From SSF14 sp046331245 (GTDB lineage Bacteria; Actinomycetota; Acidimicrobiia; Acidimicrobiales; Microtrichaceae): a stretch of 64,000 nucleotides of DNA. Positions 46,535-54,738 of the stretch are shown one piece after another. Below the pieces are notes generated by a model. That model was not told the origin of the DNA. It ran no database searches and worked only from the letters and a program-made list of their open reading frames with translations. Location: NCBI GenBank assembly GCA_046331245.1, contig JAXLRH010000002.1, positions 124,001 through 188,000 of the forward strand, given 5' to 3'. A program made the translations under genes and the position numbers. The first letter of the stretch is position 1; the number at the start of each line of letters is the position of its first letter.

Positions 46535-47488
46535 TTACCAGGTGACGTCGTCGCAGCCGGTGTGGTCGTCCGGCTCGACCTGCAGTGTGGCGTGATGGAG
46601 GCCGTGCCGCTCACCGAGGATCTGGCGCGCCCGATCGAGCACGGCGTGGCTGTCGACTGCGGCCGACGTCATGAGATGCGCGGTGAGCACCTCCATGTCG
46701 GAGGTGAGGGTCCACACGTGGAGGTCGTGCACGTCGACCACGCCGTCGATGCCGCGGAGGTCGGCGGAGACCGCGTCGAGGTCGACCGACTCCGGCGCCA
46801 CCTGCAGCAGCACCCGCAGCGCCTCCCGACCGAGGCGCCAGGCACGGGGAAGGATGAAGAGGCCGATGGCCGCACCGATCGCCGGGTCGACCCATGCCCA
46901 CCCGGTGGCCCACATCACCGCGGCGCCGACGATGACGCCGAGCGAGCCGAGCGCGTCCGAGATCACCTCCACGTACGCGCCCTCGACGTTGAGCGACTCC
47001 TTCGCGCCGGCGCGCAGGAGGAGGAACGAGGCGATGTTCACCGCGAGGCCGATGACCCCGACCACGAGCACCGGCACCGACGCGATGTGCGGCGGCTCGG
47101 AGAGACGCTGCGCCGCCTCGTAGAAGACGTAGCCGGCGACACCGAACAGCAGCAGGGCGTTCGCGAGCGCGGCGAGGATCTCGAGCCGGTACACGCCGAA
47201 GGTGTTGTGGAGACGGGTGCTCTCCCGCGACGCGAGGCGGATCGCGGTGAGCGCCATGCCGAGGCCGAGGACGTCGGTCGCCATATGGCCGGCGTCGGAC
47301 AGCAGCGCCAGCGAGTGGGTCGCGATGCCGGTGACGACCTGCACGACGAGGAAGGCAGCGGTGAGGCCGAGCGCGATCGTGAGTGGCCGCTGGTGGCGGG
47401 CACCGGCACGCATCGCGGCAGCGCCGTGGTTGTGGGAATGACTGTGCGAGTGACCGTGCGACCGGCCGTGGTCGTGGTCGTGCGCCAT
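46535..47488 (-). CDS. Cation diffusion facilitator family metal exporter
   Basis: A 317-residue CDF transporter (CzcD/ZitB type) exporting Zn/Co/Cd in exchange for protons. The His-rich N-terminus (HDHDHGRSHGHSHSHSHNH) is followed by six membrane helices. The metal-site residues are in LLSDAGHMATDV (helix 2, DxxxH context) and EVISDALGSLGV (helix 5, SDxxxS/G). A C-terminal cytosolic ferredoxin-like domain follows, with DVHDLHVWTL and a terminal HATLQVEPDDH. It begins one base after the globin stop, so the two are probably co-transcribed. Confidence 0.92.
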   Translation of the reverse strand: MAHDHDHGRSHGHSHSHSHNHGAAAMRAGARHQRPLTIALGLTAAFLVVQVVTGIATHSLALLSDAGHMATDVLGLGMALTAIRLASRESTRLHNTFGVYRLEILAALANALLLFGVAGYVFYEAAQRLSEPPHIASVPVLVVGVIGLAVNIASFLLLRAGAKESLNVEGAYVEVISDALGSLGVIVGAAVMWATGWAWVDPAIGAAIGLFILPRAWRLGREALRVLLQVAPESVDLDAVSADLRGIDGVVDVHDLHVWTLTSDMEVLTAHLMTSAAVDSHAVLDRARQILGERHGLHHATLQVEPDDHTGCDDVTW

Positions 47489-47489
47489 G

Positions 47490-47855
47490 TCAGTTGCTGT
47501 TGCGCATTGCTTCGGCGGCGTTGGTGAAGTACTGCCACATGATGGCGTCGAGCGCGGGATCGACATCCATGGCGTCGAGCGCTCCGCGCATGGCGGCCAG
47601 CCAGCGGTCGCGGCCCGCCGGGTCGACGACGAACGGCGCGTGCCGCATGCGCAACCGGGGATGGCCGCGCTCGTCGGAGTAGGTGGTGGGACCACCCCAG
47701 TACTGGATGAGGAAGAGCGCCAGCCGCTCGCGGGCCGGGCCCAGATCCTCCGGATCCGGGTACAGCGCGAGGAGCGCCTCGTCGGCCTCGACGTGCTCGT
47801 AGAAGTGGTCGACGAGAGCGACGAAGAACGGCTCGCCCCCGACGGCGTCGAACAC
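47490..47855 (-). CDS. Group II truncated haemoglobin (GlbO type)
   Basis: A 121-residue trHbO-like globin, presumably for oxygen/peroxide or NO chemistry. The family pattern is clear: DAVGGEPFFVALVDHFYEHV at the start, LFLIQYWGGPTTYSDERGHP, and RLRMRHAPFVV (proximal His region). The GTG at 47855 is the only plausible start. There is no stop of the upstream SnoaL-like gene in its current frame, which implies a frame error just upstream rather than a true long overlap. Confidence 0.9.
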   Translation of the reverse strand: MFDAVGGEPFFVALVDHFYEHVEADEALLALYPDPEDLGPARERLALFLIQYWGGPTTYSDERGHPRLRMRHAPFVVDPAGRDRWLAAMRGALDAMDVDPALDAIMWQYFTNAAEAMRNSN

Positions 47856-47905
47856 CGTCGGCTCGGGGGTGCGACAGGTGGGCCGAGGGGGCTGATCGCC
47901 GTGAG

Positions 47906-48369
47906 CTACCGCCGGCCGGCGCCCGCCCCGGCAGCTGCTTGTAGCCCACCATGATCTGCTCCACCCACCACTGCGGCGCCGCGTTCATGATCACACCGAG
48001 GTCGAAGTAGTCCCACCACCGGTCAACCTTGCCGTTCGAGATCTCCATCACCGAGCAGAAGCGCAGCAGGACCGACTCACCGGTGTGCCAGAACCACTCC
48101 TCGTTGTGCTCGGTCACCACGAGGTTGCCCGATGCGACCATGTGGCCGTCGTGAAGCACGTAGTTCTCGAGCGGCTCGAGCCCGAGCCGAAGGCGGGCCG
48201 CCGTCTCCGCCGGACCGAACGCACCCTCCTCCGCGTCGATCACCGGCACGTCGATGTAGTGGCCGCGCTCGCTCATGAACGCGCCGACCGCGTCGAAGTC
48301 GCGGCGGCCGAGCGCCTCCCAGAATCGGTTCACCAACGCGACGTTCGCCGCCACCTGCTCGTCGGACAC
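47906..48369 (-). pseudogene. SnoaL/limonene-epoxide-hydrolase-like protein with a 3' frameshift
   Basis: From the GTG at 48369 (GGGGGAG upstream) about 145 residues encode a complete SnoaL-like fold: LVNRFWEALGRRDFDAVGAF, FWHTGESVLLRFCSVMEISN, VDRWWDYFDLGVIMNAAPQW, IMVGYKQL. After this the frame stays open through the whole globin gene. Losing one base near 47925 would give a short tail and a TAG at 47906-47908, restoring normal size (464 present bases, 465 needed). The body is probably functional if that shift is an assembly error. Confidence 0.65.
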
Positions 48370-48457
48370 GACACTCCCCCTTCGTCGGGCGAGAGTCCAC
48401 CACCGCGCCGTCGGACACGCAACCGCTCGCGGGGCCACCCCTACACTGGTCCGGCCA

Positions 48458-48530
48458 GCCTCCGTAGCTCAGGGGATAGAGCGAGTCACTTCTAATGACC
48501 AGGCCGCAGGTTCGATTCCTGCCGGGGGCA
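48458..48530 (+). tRNA. tRNA-Arg (TCT)
   Basis: A 73-base tRNA. The acceptor stem GCCTCCG pairs with CGGGGGC with one U-G pair, discriminator A. The anticodon loop CTTCTAA gives anticodon TCT. The first pair of the anticodon stem is an A-C mismatch, slightly unusual. The T-arm contains TTCGATT. Confidence 0.92.
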
Positions 48531-48546
48531 CCCACGCGAACCAGAT

Positions 48547-48587
48547 GACCAGCTAGAAAGCTATTGACATTAGCTTTCTAGCTAGTC
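48547..48587. promoter_or_regulatory. Large operator palindrome with embedded -35 box before the hydrolase-TetR operon
   Basis: Arms GACCAGCTAGAAAGCTA (48547-48563) and TAGCTTTCTAGCTAGTC (48571-48587) are inverted with one mismatch in 17 and surround TTGACAT, whose TTGACA (48564-48569) is a consensus -35. A repressor bound here would block RNA polymerase. The TetR protein encoded second in the operon is the natural candidate. Confidence 0.75.
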
Positions 48588-48598
48588 ATCATAGCCAC

Positions 48599-49432
48599 AT
48601 GACTTCATCAGGTACCGCTCCTGCCGGTGAGACCGTCTACCTGGCCCGTCCGGAGGGACGGATCGGCTACGAGGTGGCGGGACAGGGCCCCCTTGTTGTG
48701 CTGGTGCCGGGAATGGGCGACCTTCGTTCGACCTATCGATTCCTCGCCCCGATGCTTGTCGCCGAGGGCTACAGGGTTGCGTCTGTGGATCTGCGTGGCC
48801 ACGGCGACAGCGACACCACCTTCGAGTCGTACGGTGATGAGCCGACATCCCGCGACATCGTTGCGCTCATCGACGAGCTGGGCGGGCCGGCGGTCGTCGT
48901 CGGGAACTCGATGAGCGCAGGATCCGCGGTGATCGCGGCGGCGCAGCGGCCGGAGTTGGTGAGCGGTCTCGTCCTCATCGGACCATTTGTCCGCAACGGA
49001 GCGGTCACCGCCGTTCAGAAGCTCATGTTGCGCGCCGCGATGGCGCCGCTGTGGGCCGCAGCCTCCTGGAAGGCGTACATGCCCAAGCTGTACGCAGGCG
49101 AGCGCCCCGCCGACTTCGACGAACACCGCGCTCATGTGGTGGCCAGTCTGCGGCGCCCCAGCTACCGCAAAGCGTTCTCACTCACCACCCGCACCAACCA
49201 CGACCCCGCCGAGGCGTGCCTCTCCATGGCGGCCGGACCCTCGCTGGTCGTGATGGGCGAACACGATCCCGACTTCCCCGATCCTGCGGCCGAAGCGTCA
49301 TGGATCGCTGAGGCCCTCGGGGGCGAGGTCCTGATGGTCCCAGACGCGGGCCACTACCCGCACTCACAGCAGCCGGGCATCGTGACGCCCGCAGTCGTGA
49401 AGTTTCTCGAGGCGGTGCGTGCTCATGCCTAG
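48599..49432 (+). CDS. Alpha/beta hydrolase
   Basis: A 277-residue alpha/beta-fold hydrolase. The nucleophile elbow is GNSMS with Ser104, the acid lies in GEHDPDFPD, and the His is in VPDAGHYPH. The oxyanion-side motif is VPGMGD and the strand-4 motif is VDLRGHGDSD. No signal peptide. The substrate is unknown. It starts 12 bases after the large palindrome and overlaps the TetR gene by 8 bases, so enzyme and regulator are made together, typical of self-regulated catabolic or detoxifying units. Confidence 0.88.
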   Translation: MTSSGTAPAGETVYLARPEGRIGYEVAGQGPLVVLVPGMGDLRSTYRFLAPMLVAEGYRVASVDLRGHGDSDTTFESYGDEPTSRDIVALIDELGGPAVVVGNSMSAGSAVIAAAQRPELVSGLVLIGPFVRNGAVTAVQKLMLRAAMAPLWAAASWKAYMPKLYAGERPADFDEHRAHVVASLRRPSYRKAFSLTTRTNHDPAEACLSMAAGPSLVVMGEHDPDFPDPAAEASWIAEALGGEVLMVPDAGHYPHSQQPGIVTPAVVKFLEAVRAHA

Positions 49433-49994
49433 GGCCGGTCTCACGAACGCCATCGTGGTCGAGGCCGCCGAGGCGATGATCGACGAGCCCGACTCCGGCC
49501 CGCTCACCCTGGCCGCCCTCGCCGCACGCCTCGGCGTCAAGCAACCATCGCTGTACAAGCACATCGACGGCATGGATGACCTTCGTCGCAGCATCACTGT
49601 GCGCGCCAAGCACGAACTGGCCACAGTGATGGCACGCTCGGCCGTCGGCAAAGTCGGCGCCGACGCTGTCACGGCGATGTCGCACGGCTGGCGGAATTGG
49701 GCCGCCGCCCATCCCGGTCGTTACGCCGCCACCGTTGCGGCACCCGCCGATGGAGACGCAGAGGACCAAGCCGCCAGCTTCGAGATCATCAATGTCGCCC
49801 TCGAGGTCGTGTCCAGCTTTGGGTTGGACGGCGACGACGTGGTGGACGCGATCCGTGCTTTGAGAACGGTGCTCCATGGCTTCGTCATGCTGGAGGTCGG
49901 GGGCGCGTTCCACTTGCCGGCAGACATGGACCGAAGCTTCGATCGGCTTCTCGCAGTGCTGGTCGCCGGCTTCGAGGACTGGTCCACGCCGTGA
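49425..49994 (+). CDS. TetR/AcrR-family transcriptional regulator
   Basis: A 189-residue regulator. The N-terminal helix-turn-helix is LTLAALAARLGVKQPSLYKH, followed by IDGMDDLRRSITVRAKHEL. The ligand-binding part has the WHG-type C-terminal pattern (HGWRNWAAAHPGRYAATVAA; LRTVLHGFVMLEVGGAF). The ATG at 49425 was chosen over the GTG at 49419; both overlap the hydrolase stop. The probable operator is the palindrome at 48547-48587. Confidence 0.88.
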   Translation: MPRAGLTNAIVVEAAEAMIDEPDSGPLTLAALAARLGVKQPSLYKHIDGMDDLRRSITVRAKHELATVMARSAVGKVGADAVTAMSHGWRNWAAAHPGRYAATVAAPADGDAEDQAASFEIINVALEVVSSFGLDGDDVVDAIRALRTVLHGFVMLEVGGAFHLPADMDRSFDRLLAVLVAGFEDWSTP

Positions 49995-50416
49995 CCGCCG
50001 CACTCCCCACCGTCGACCCGGGTTCCCAGATCTCGGGAGCCGTCCAGGGCGCGCCGCGACTGTGGTTACGACTCGAAGCCGCAACCCTGTTGGTCGGCTC
50101 ACTCATCGCCTACGCGGAGATCGGCTTCAGCTGGTGGCTCGTTGCCATCGTTGTCCTGCTCCCGGATCTGTTCATGGTCGGGTACCTCGGCGGAACTCGC
50201 CTCGGGGCTGTCCTGTACAACGTCGCTCACGCCATCCCCGTACCTGCCGTGCTGGTCGCTGCCGGCTGGTGGCAGCACTGGCCGTCACTGATCGCCATCG
50301 CCTTGGTCTGGTTCGCCCACATCGGTCTCGACCGGTTGATGGGCTACGGCCTGAAGTACGCCGACCACTTCCAGCACACCCATCTCGGCTGGATCGGACA
50401 CCGCTCCGACCCCTGA
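49991..50416 (+). CDS. DUF4260 integral membrane protein
   Basis: A 141-residue membrane protein with about four helices. It carries the DUF4260 pattern: WLRLEAATLLVGSLIAYAEI, LLPDLFMVGYLGGTRLGAVL, YNVAHAIPVP and the C-terminal HIGLDRLMGYGLKYADHFQH. The GTG overlaps the TetR stop (GTGA), completing a three-gene operon. The function of DUF4260 is unknown; the Asp and His residues at membrane borders hint at an enzyme or a metal site. Confidence 0.8.
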   Translation: MTAALPTVDPGSQISGAVQGAPRLWLRLEAATLLVGSLIAYAEIGFSWWLVAIVVLLPDLFMVGYLGGTRLGAVLYNVAHAIPVPAVLVAAGWWQHWPSLIAIALVWFAHIGLDRLMGYGLKYADHFQHTHLGWIGHRSDP

Positions 50417-50464
50417 CCTCCCCGCAACAGGGCACCGACGCGAGTGCGGAAACACCTCGCCTCG

Positions 50465-51286
50465 TCAGACCTTCGGTCGGGCGACGTCGGCGCACACCGG
50501 AGCCTCGTGTGCCCGGTGGGTGCTGAACCGACCCAGCGCGGCGGTGAGGATGTCGTCGGCGTGTCGCCCGAGTTGGTGCAACGGACGGTTGCGGTGGATT
50601 CGGGTTCCGAGGTCGACCTGGGCGATGGCGCTCGCCGAGTGTGCGGCGGCGACGTCGATGAGCAGGCCGATCTCGACGCCGTAGCCGTCAGCCAGTTCGA
50701 TCCCGTCGAGCGCGCGACGGCGCACGGCATACTCCCCGGCAAGCGGTTGATCGAGGTCGGCGAGGTCGGGAGCACAGTGGCGAAGCAGCGGCCGCGCCAA
50801 GATCGCGTTCACCCGACCGCCTTCACCGTCGACCCCGCGGCACGGGCGCTCGTAGGTGGCTTTCGAGAGCACATAGCGATCGTCGACGAGAAGTGGGCCC
50901 AGGAGGCCGGTCACGAAATGAGCATCGAAGTCGCGCACGTCGGCGTCCAGGAACACGATCACGTCGCCGTCGGTCGCCTCGATCGCGGTCCTGAGCGCGC
51001 CACCCTTCCCGATGGGCTCGCCAGGAGCGGCTCCCGACGCCGGGATGACGCGCGCACCGCAGTCGGCGGCGATGGCCGCGGTCCGGTCGACCGATCCGTC
51101 ATCGATGACGAGCAGGTCGTCCACGAGCCGGGCGTCGCGCATGAGTCGTCGGCGAATGGACGAGACGACTCCGGCCACGGTCTCGGCCTCGTCGTGGGCG
51201 GGGATGCACACGCTGATGGTCGTCGGGCCCTTGCGATCGAGCAGCAGTGCGATCGGGAAGTCGGTGTGCAGATAGGAGTCGATCAT
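50465..51286 (-). CDS. gpgS: Glucosyl-3-phosphoglycerate synthase
   Basis: A 273-residue GT-A fold glycosyltransferase (GT81/GpgS type). The UDP-glucose site starts with ISVCIPAHDEAETVAGVVSS. The metal motif reads DAD in VFLDADVRDFD rather than the usual DSD. IGKGGALRTA and the acceptor-side QPLAGEYAVRRRALDGIELA, then GYGVEIGLLIDV and IAQVDLGTRIHRN, are characteristic of GpgS. It makes the first committed step to glucosylglycerate and, in mycobacteria, methylglucose lipopolysaccharide. It is somewhat shorter than mycobacterial GpgS (about 320). Confidence 0.85.
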   Translation of the reverse strand: MIDSYLHTDFPIALLLDRKGPTTISVCIPAHDEAETVAGVVSSIRRRLMRDARLVDDLLVIDDGSVDRTAAIAADCGARVIPASGAAPGEPIGKGGALRTAIEATDGDVIVFLDADVRDFDAHFVTGLLGPLLVDDRYVLSKATYERPCRGVDGEGGRVNAILARPLLRHCAPDLADLDQPLAGEYAVRRRALDGIELADGYGVEIGLLIDVAAAHSASAIAQVDLGTRIHRNRPLHQLGRHADDILTAALGRFSTHRAHEAPVCADVARPKV

Positions 51287-51304
51287 CGGGACGATTCCAC
51301 CCGG

Positions 51305-51931
51305 CTAGGCGAACGGGGAGGTCGTCAGCGCCAGGAACTCCTGACGAGATCGGGCGTCGGTTCGCAGCAGGCCGGTGAGCGAGGAGGTCGTGGTGCGCGA
51401 TCGTGACGATCTGACACCTCGGACCGACATGCACATGTGCTCGGCCTCGAGCACGACACCGACGCCCTTCGGGCCGAGCTGGCCGTGGATGAAGTCGGCG
51501 ATCTGGACGGTCAGGCGTTCCTGCACCTGCGGCCGTCGGGAGAACAGCTCGACGATGCGAGCGAGCTTGGACAGCCCGACGATCCGCTCGCCGGGCAGGT
51601 AGCCGACGTGGGCGACGCCGACGAACGGAAGCAGGTGGTGTTCGCAGAGCGAGGTGAACCGGATGTCGCGGGCGAGCACCAGTTCGTCGTACGCCTCGTC
51701 GTTCGGGAAGGTCGTGAGGTGGAACGGCCGGGGCGTGAGTTGCTCGGCGAGGGCGGTCGCGACGCGTCGTGGCGTATCTGCCAGGCCGGGTCGCCCGAGA
51801 TCCATACCCAGCGCGACGAGGAGATCGCCCGCTGCCTCGATCGCCGCCGGGAGGTCGACGCCGGGTCTCGGATCGAACGGGTCGTCGATGTCGTGTGGGA
51901 TGCTCACCGCATCGTGGTCGAGGTGCGGCAT
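51305..51931 (-). CDS. folE: GTP cyclohydrolase I
   Basis: A 208-residue enzyme converting GTP to dihydroneopterin triphosphate for folate. Zinc ligands are Cys96 and His99 in SLCEHHLLPF and Cys167 in EHMCMSVRGV. Other signatures are ERIVGLSKLARIVELFSRRP and VQERLTVQIA. Start is the ATG at 51931; a GTG one codon earlier is possible. folC is 21 kb away, so the folate genes are scattered. It lies 18 bases from gpgS and 3 bases after the DUF2231 gene. Confidence 0.95.
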   Translation of the reverse strand: MPHLDHDAVSIPHDIDDPFDPRPGVDLPAAIEAAGDLLVALGMDLGRPGLADTPRRVATALAEQLTPRPFHLTTFPNDEAYDELVLARDIRFTSLCEHHLLPFVGVAHVGYLPGERIVGLSKLARIVELFSRRPQVQERLTVQIADFIHGQLGPKGVGVVLEAEHMCMSVRGVRSSRSRTTTSSLTGLLRTDARSRQEFLALTTSPFA

Positions 51932-51934
51932 CAC

Positions 51935-52498
51935 TCAGTGGTCTCCGGGGCGGACGTCGGTCTCCGAGGCGTGCCAGACGGGGCTGTCACCGGCGGTCTC
52001 GACGTTGAAGCCGTAGTCGAACACCAGGCTTCCGCCGTACGTGGCTCCCCACGACACGAGGGCTGCGATCGCGACCGAGAGCACCGCCAGCCCGATCGGG
52101 GTCGATCCGCCCGATCCGTAGCGTGCCAACCGGATCGCGATGTCGACCAGCGTGGCCAGGGTGACGGTGACCATGATCGTGGCGTGCGTGTTGGCGGTGC
52201 GGCGAGCTTGCGTTCCGGGTTCGGACGAGCGGAGCCAGTCGACGAATCCCGTGACGGCAGCGAGTACCGACACGGCGGCACCACCGATGAAGGCATAGGT
52301 GGCGGCACGACCGACGTCTTGTGCCCAGGCGTGGTGTCGACCGGCCACCGAGATGACGTCGAACGCTGCGGCGAGCACGTAGGCGCCGATGGGCACATCG
52401 GTCAACGGCGGGTGGAGCGGCTTCCCGGCCCAACCTCGCAGGCCCTTGAACGTGCGGCCCTTGAGTGTGATCGCTGGTCGAACCGAGAATCGTCGCAT
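51935..52498 (-). CDS. DUF2231 integral membrane protein
   Basis: A 187-residue protein with four membrane helices. DUF2231 features are GKPLHPPLTDVPIGAYVLAA (His and Pro in the first helix) and AAVTGFVDWLRSSEPGTQAR in the middle, with a final segment ending near VFDYGFNVE. DUF2231 is a predicted redox-active membrane domain. The start at 52498 has AGGAG 6 bases upstream; the longer frame to 52534 lacks one. It is divergent from a Cys-containing regulator. Confidence 0.83.
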   Translation of the reverse strand: MRRFSVRPAITLKGRTFKGLRGWAGKPLHPPLTDVPIGAYVLAAAFDVISVAGRHHAWAQDVGRAATYAFIGGAAVSVLAAVTGFVDWLRSSEPGTQARRTANTHATIMVTVTLATLVDIAIRLARYGSGGSTPIGLAVLSVAIAALVSWGATYGGSLVFDYGFNVETAGDSPVWHASETDVRPGDH

Positions 52499-52536
52499 GG
52501 TGGCTCCTGACGTCGTCGTGGTGTTGGCTTCCACTG

Positions 52537-52572
52537 ATCAAAGTCCCACTCGCTTCTAAAGTCAAGATTGAC
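52537..52572 (-). promoter_or_regulatory. Promoter and short operator between DUF2231 gene and the divergent regulator
   Basis: On the minus strand TTGACT (52560-52565) and TTTGAT (52537-52542) are 17 bases apart, a good promoter for the DUF2231-folE-gpgS direction. GTCAAGATTGAC (52561-52572), a 5-2-5 inverted repeat, overlaps the -35 and lies 16 bases before the regulator ATG, suiting autoregulation. Confidence 0.55.
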
Positions 52573-52587
52573 GATTATAGAGAGACC

Positions 52588-53295
52588 ATGATGCCCGATC
52601 CCAAACCGCCGAGCGGCGACCCGCTCGATCAGGTCGCCGCCCTGTCCGATCCCGTCCGGCGACGGCTGTACGACTTCGTGCTGACCTCCGAACGGGCGGT
52701 CGGTCGCGACGAGGCGGCTGAGGCGTTGGAGGTCGGCCGGTCCGTCGCTGCGTACCATCTCGATCACCTCGTCGAGCATGGGTTGCTCGACGTCCGCTTC
52801 GAGCGCCGGACCGGCCGCACCGGGCCCGGAGCCGGCCGTCCAGCAAAGCTGTACGCGGTCTCGCTCGACGAGGTCACCGTGCAGATCCCTCCTCGAGACG
52901 ACACGCTGCTCGCTCGACTCCTCGCCACCGCAGTCGAGACGGACAGCAGCGGCGCAGCACGCGACGCGCTCCGAGTAGCCACCCGGTTGGAAGGGGCGGC
53001 GTTGGCCGCCGGGCTGGACGAGGTCAGCGTCGAGACGTTCGTCGATCGCCTCGAACATCGCGGCTACGCGCCGATGGTCGCGCAGGAAGGGATTCGACTC
53101 CGGAACTGCCCGTTCCACCACCTCGTCGATGACCATCTGGATCTGGTCTGCACCTTGAACTGCGACCTCCTCGGCGCCGCCGTCGAGGCCGCAGAGCTCG
53201 ACCTCGCCGCAGAGCTCGATCCGCAACCCGGCCATTGCTGCGTCGTCCTGCGAAATCGCCGACGGTCGGAGCCCACAGCGCGGGACGCCGGGTGA
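52588..53295 (+). CDS. ArsR/DeoR-like helix-turn-helix regulator with C-terminal Cys cluster
   Basis: A 235-residue regulator. The winged helix at about residues 12-80 shows ALSDPVRRRLYDFVLTSERA and GRSVAAYHLDHLVEHGLLDV. The C-terminal domain has CPFHHLVDDHLDLVCTLNCD and then PGHCCV, four or five Cys arranged like the Fe-S ligands of SufR-type regulators. An iron-sulphur or metal sensor is therefore plausible but unproven. It is divergent from a predicted redox membrane protein, DUF2231. Confidence 0.75.
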   Translation: MMPDPKPPSGDPLDQVAALSDPVRRRLYDFVLTSERAVGRDEAAEALEVGRSVAAYHLDHLVEHGLLDVRFERRTGRTGPGAGRPAKLYAVSLDEVTVQIPPRDDTLLARLLATAVETDSSGAARDALRVATRLEGAALAAGLDEVSVETFVDRLEHRGYAPMVAQEGIRLRNCPFHHLVDDHLDLVCTLNCDLLGAAVEAAELDLAAELDPQPGHCCVVLRNRRRSEPTARDAG

Positions 53296-53415
53296 GCCGG
53301 GTGCGACCCACCACGCAGCGCCAACCTCGCGATGGACGTCGATGACAGCACCGCCTGTGGCGCCCGCTGGGCCAATTCGTTTGTCGGGGTCTCGGCCCAC
53401 CAGCAGACTTCGTGG

Positions 53416-54186
53416 ATGAGCGAGTGGACCGCCGGCGACTTCGACTACGACCGACTCGGAGCGGGCTACACGCACGTCCGGCGCCCCGACCCTCGCATCG
53501 CTGATCAGATCCACGACGCCTTGGGAGACGCACGAACCGTCCTCAACGTGGGCGCCGGGGCAGGTTCCTACGAACCGAGAGACCGCTTGGTCGCCGCAGT
53601 CGAACCATCGGCCACGATGCGCGCCCAGCGCCCGCTCGACCTCCCACCCGCCATCGATGCCATCGCCCAGCAGCTGCCGTTCGACGACGACGCGTTCGAC
53701 GCGTCCATGACCGTCCTCAGCGTGCACCACTGGCCCGACCCCGACGCGGGCCTGCGCGAGATGCGGCGCGTCACGACGGGACCGGTCGTGGTGTTCACCT
53801 TCGACGGCGATGCCCTCGCCGACTTCTGGCTCGACGACTACGCACCCGAACTGATCGCCGTCGAACGGCGGCGGTACCCGGCGCTCTCGAGGATCGTCGA
53901 CGCGCTCGGCGGCGAGTGCGTGGTCCGTCCCGTAGAGATCCCCTTCGACTGCACCGACGGATTCGGCGACGCCTTCTACGGTCGGCCGGAAGCGTTTCTC
54001 GACCCGGCCGTGCGCGCCGCCCAGTCCGCATGGGGATTCGTCGAACCCGACGCCGAGGCACGCGCTGTCACCCGGTTGCAGGCGGATCTCGACGCCGGCG
54101 AGTGGGACCGACGCCACGGGCACCTGCGGAACCAACCCAGCTACGCCGGCGCCGTGCGACTGGTGATCAGCTCCCCGGAGCCGTGA
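53416..54186 (+). CDS. Class I SAM-dependent methyltransferase
   Basis: A 256-residue Rossmann-fold methyltransferase. Motif I is TVLNVGAGAGSYEPRD, followed by VAAVEPSATMRAQR, and the post-I region DAFDASMTVLSVHHWPDPDA matches the Methyltransf_11 group. Start was set at MSEWTAGDFDYDRLGAGYTH, because the 28 residues before it look non-coding. The acceptor is unknown. It shows no coupling to neighbours; downstream lies a decayed deacetylase gene. Confidence 0.8.
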   Translation: MSEWTAGDFDYDRLGAGYTHVRRPDPRIADQIHDALGDARTVLNVGAGAGSYEPRDRLVAAVEPSATMRAQRPLDLPPAIDAIAQQLPFDDDAFDASMTVLSVHHWPDPDAGLREMRRVTTGPVVVFTFDGDALADFWLDDYAPELIAVERRRYPALSRIVDALGGECVVRPVEIPFDCTDGFGDAFYGRPEAFLDPAVRAAQSAWGFVEPDAEARAVTRLQADLDAGEWDRRHGHLRNQPSYAGAVRLVISSPEP

Positions 54187-54291
54187 CATGCACTCCAGAC
54201 TCAACCCCACTTCGGATCGAGTGCTCTGAGCACTCGGATTTCGGCTCATTCGGACCCTGTCGAGATCCTTCGGTGAAAACGCTCCGCCGCT

Positions 54292-54564
54292 CGGGAGTTC
54301 GCCGCGCAGATGGAGGCCGTGCTCGCTGCCGGCGTTCGCCTCACCCACATCAGCTCCCACCAGCACCTGCACCAGTGGCCGCAGATCTCGAAGATCGTCT
54401 TCGACCTGGCGGCGACGCACGGCGTGCGGGCGGCGCGCTGCACACGATCGGACGGATGGGCGCCCGCCAAGGGCAGGGTGCGGGTGCTCGCGAACCGGCT
54501 CGAGCGAGCGTGTCGACGCCACGGTCTCGCCGTGCCACGCGCCTCGTCGGGCCTGGACGAGGCC
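54292..54564 (+). pseudogene. Fragment of a ChbG/YdjC-type carbohydrate deacetylase
   Basis: About 90 residues match the middle of the ChbG/YdjC family: REFAAQMEAVLAAGVRLTHI followed by SSHQHLHQWPQISKIVFDLA, where HQHLH carries metal ligands. The N-terminal catalytic Asp region and the C-terminal third are missing. The surrounding frame has no natural start and reads on into an unrelated membrane protein. It is a remnant of a gene that removed N-acetyl groups from sugar chains, possibly part of a lost surface-glycan locus. Confidence 0.6.
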
Positions 54565-54738
54565 GCGCTCCAGCGCTCACGTGTACCTTCGACGACGCCA
54601 CCCCCGCGACCCCGGAGGCCTCATGTCATCGCGTTCTCGTGTCACCCTTCCGTCCGAGATGGTCGCGGCGAACGCGTTGCCGGCGATCTCGGTCATCAGC
54701 GACGAACCCTGCGACACCACGATGGCCATAACGTCGGC

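Noticed and set aside
48500..48530. Possible second copy of the tRNA-Gly 3' end as the far attachment site
   Set aside because: Only TTCGATTCC is shared, which is the universal T-arm of tRNA-Arg; no matching acceptor sequence.
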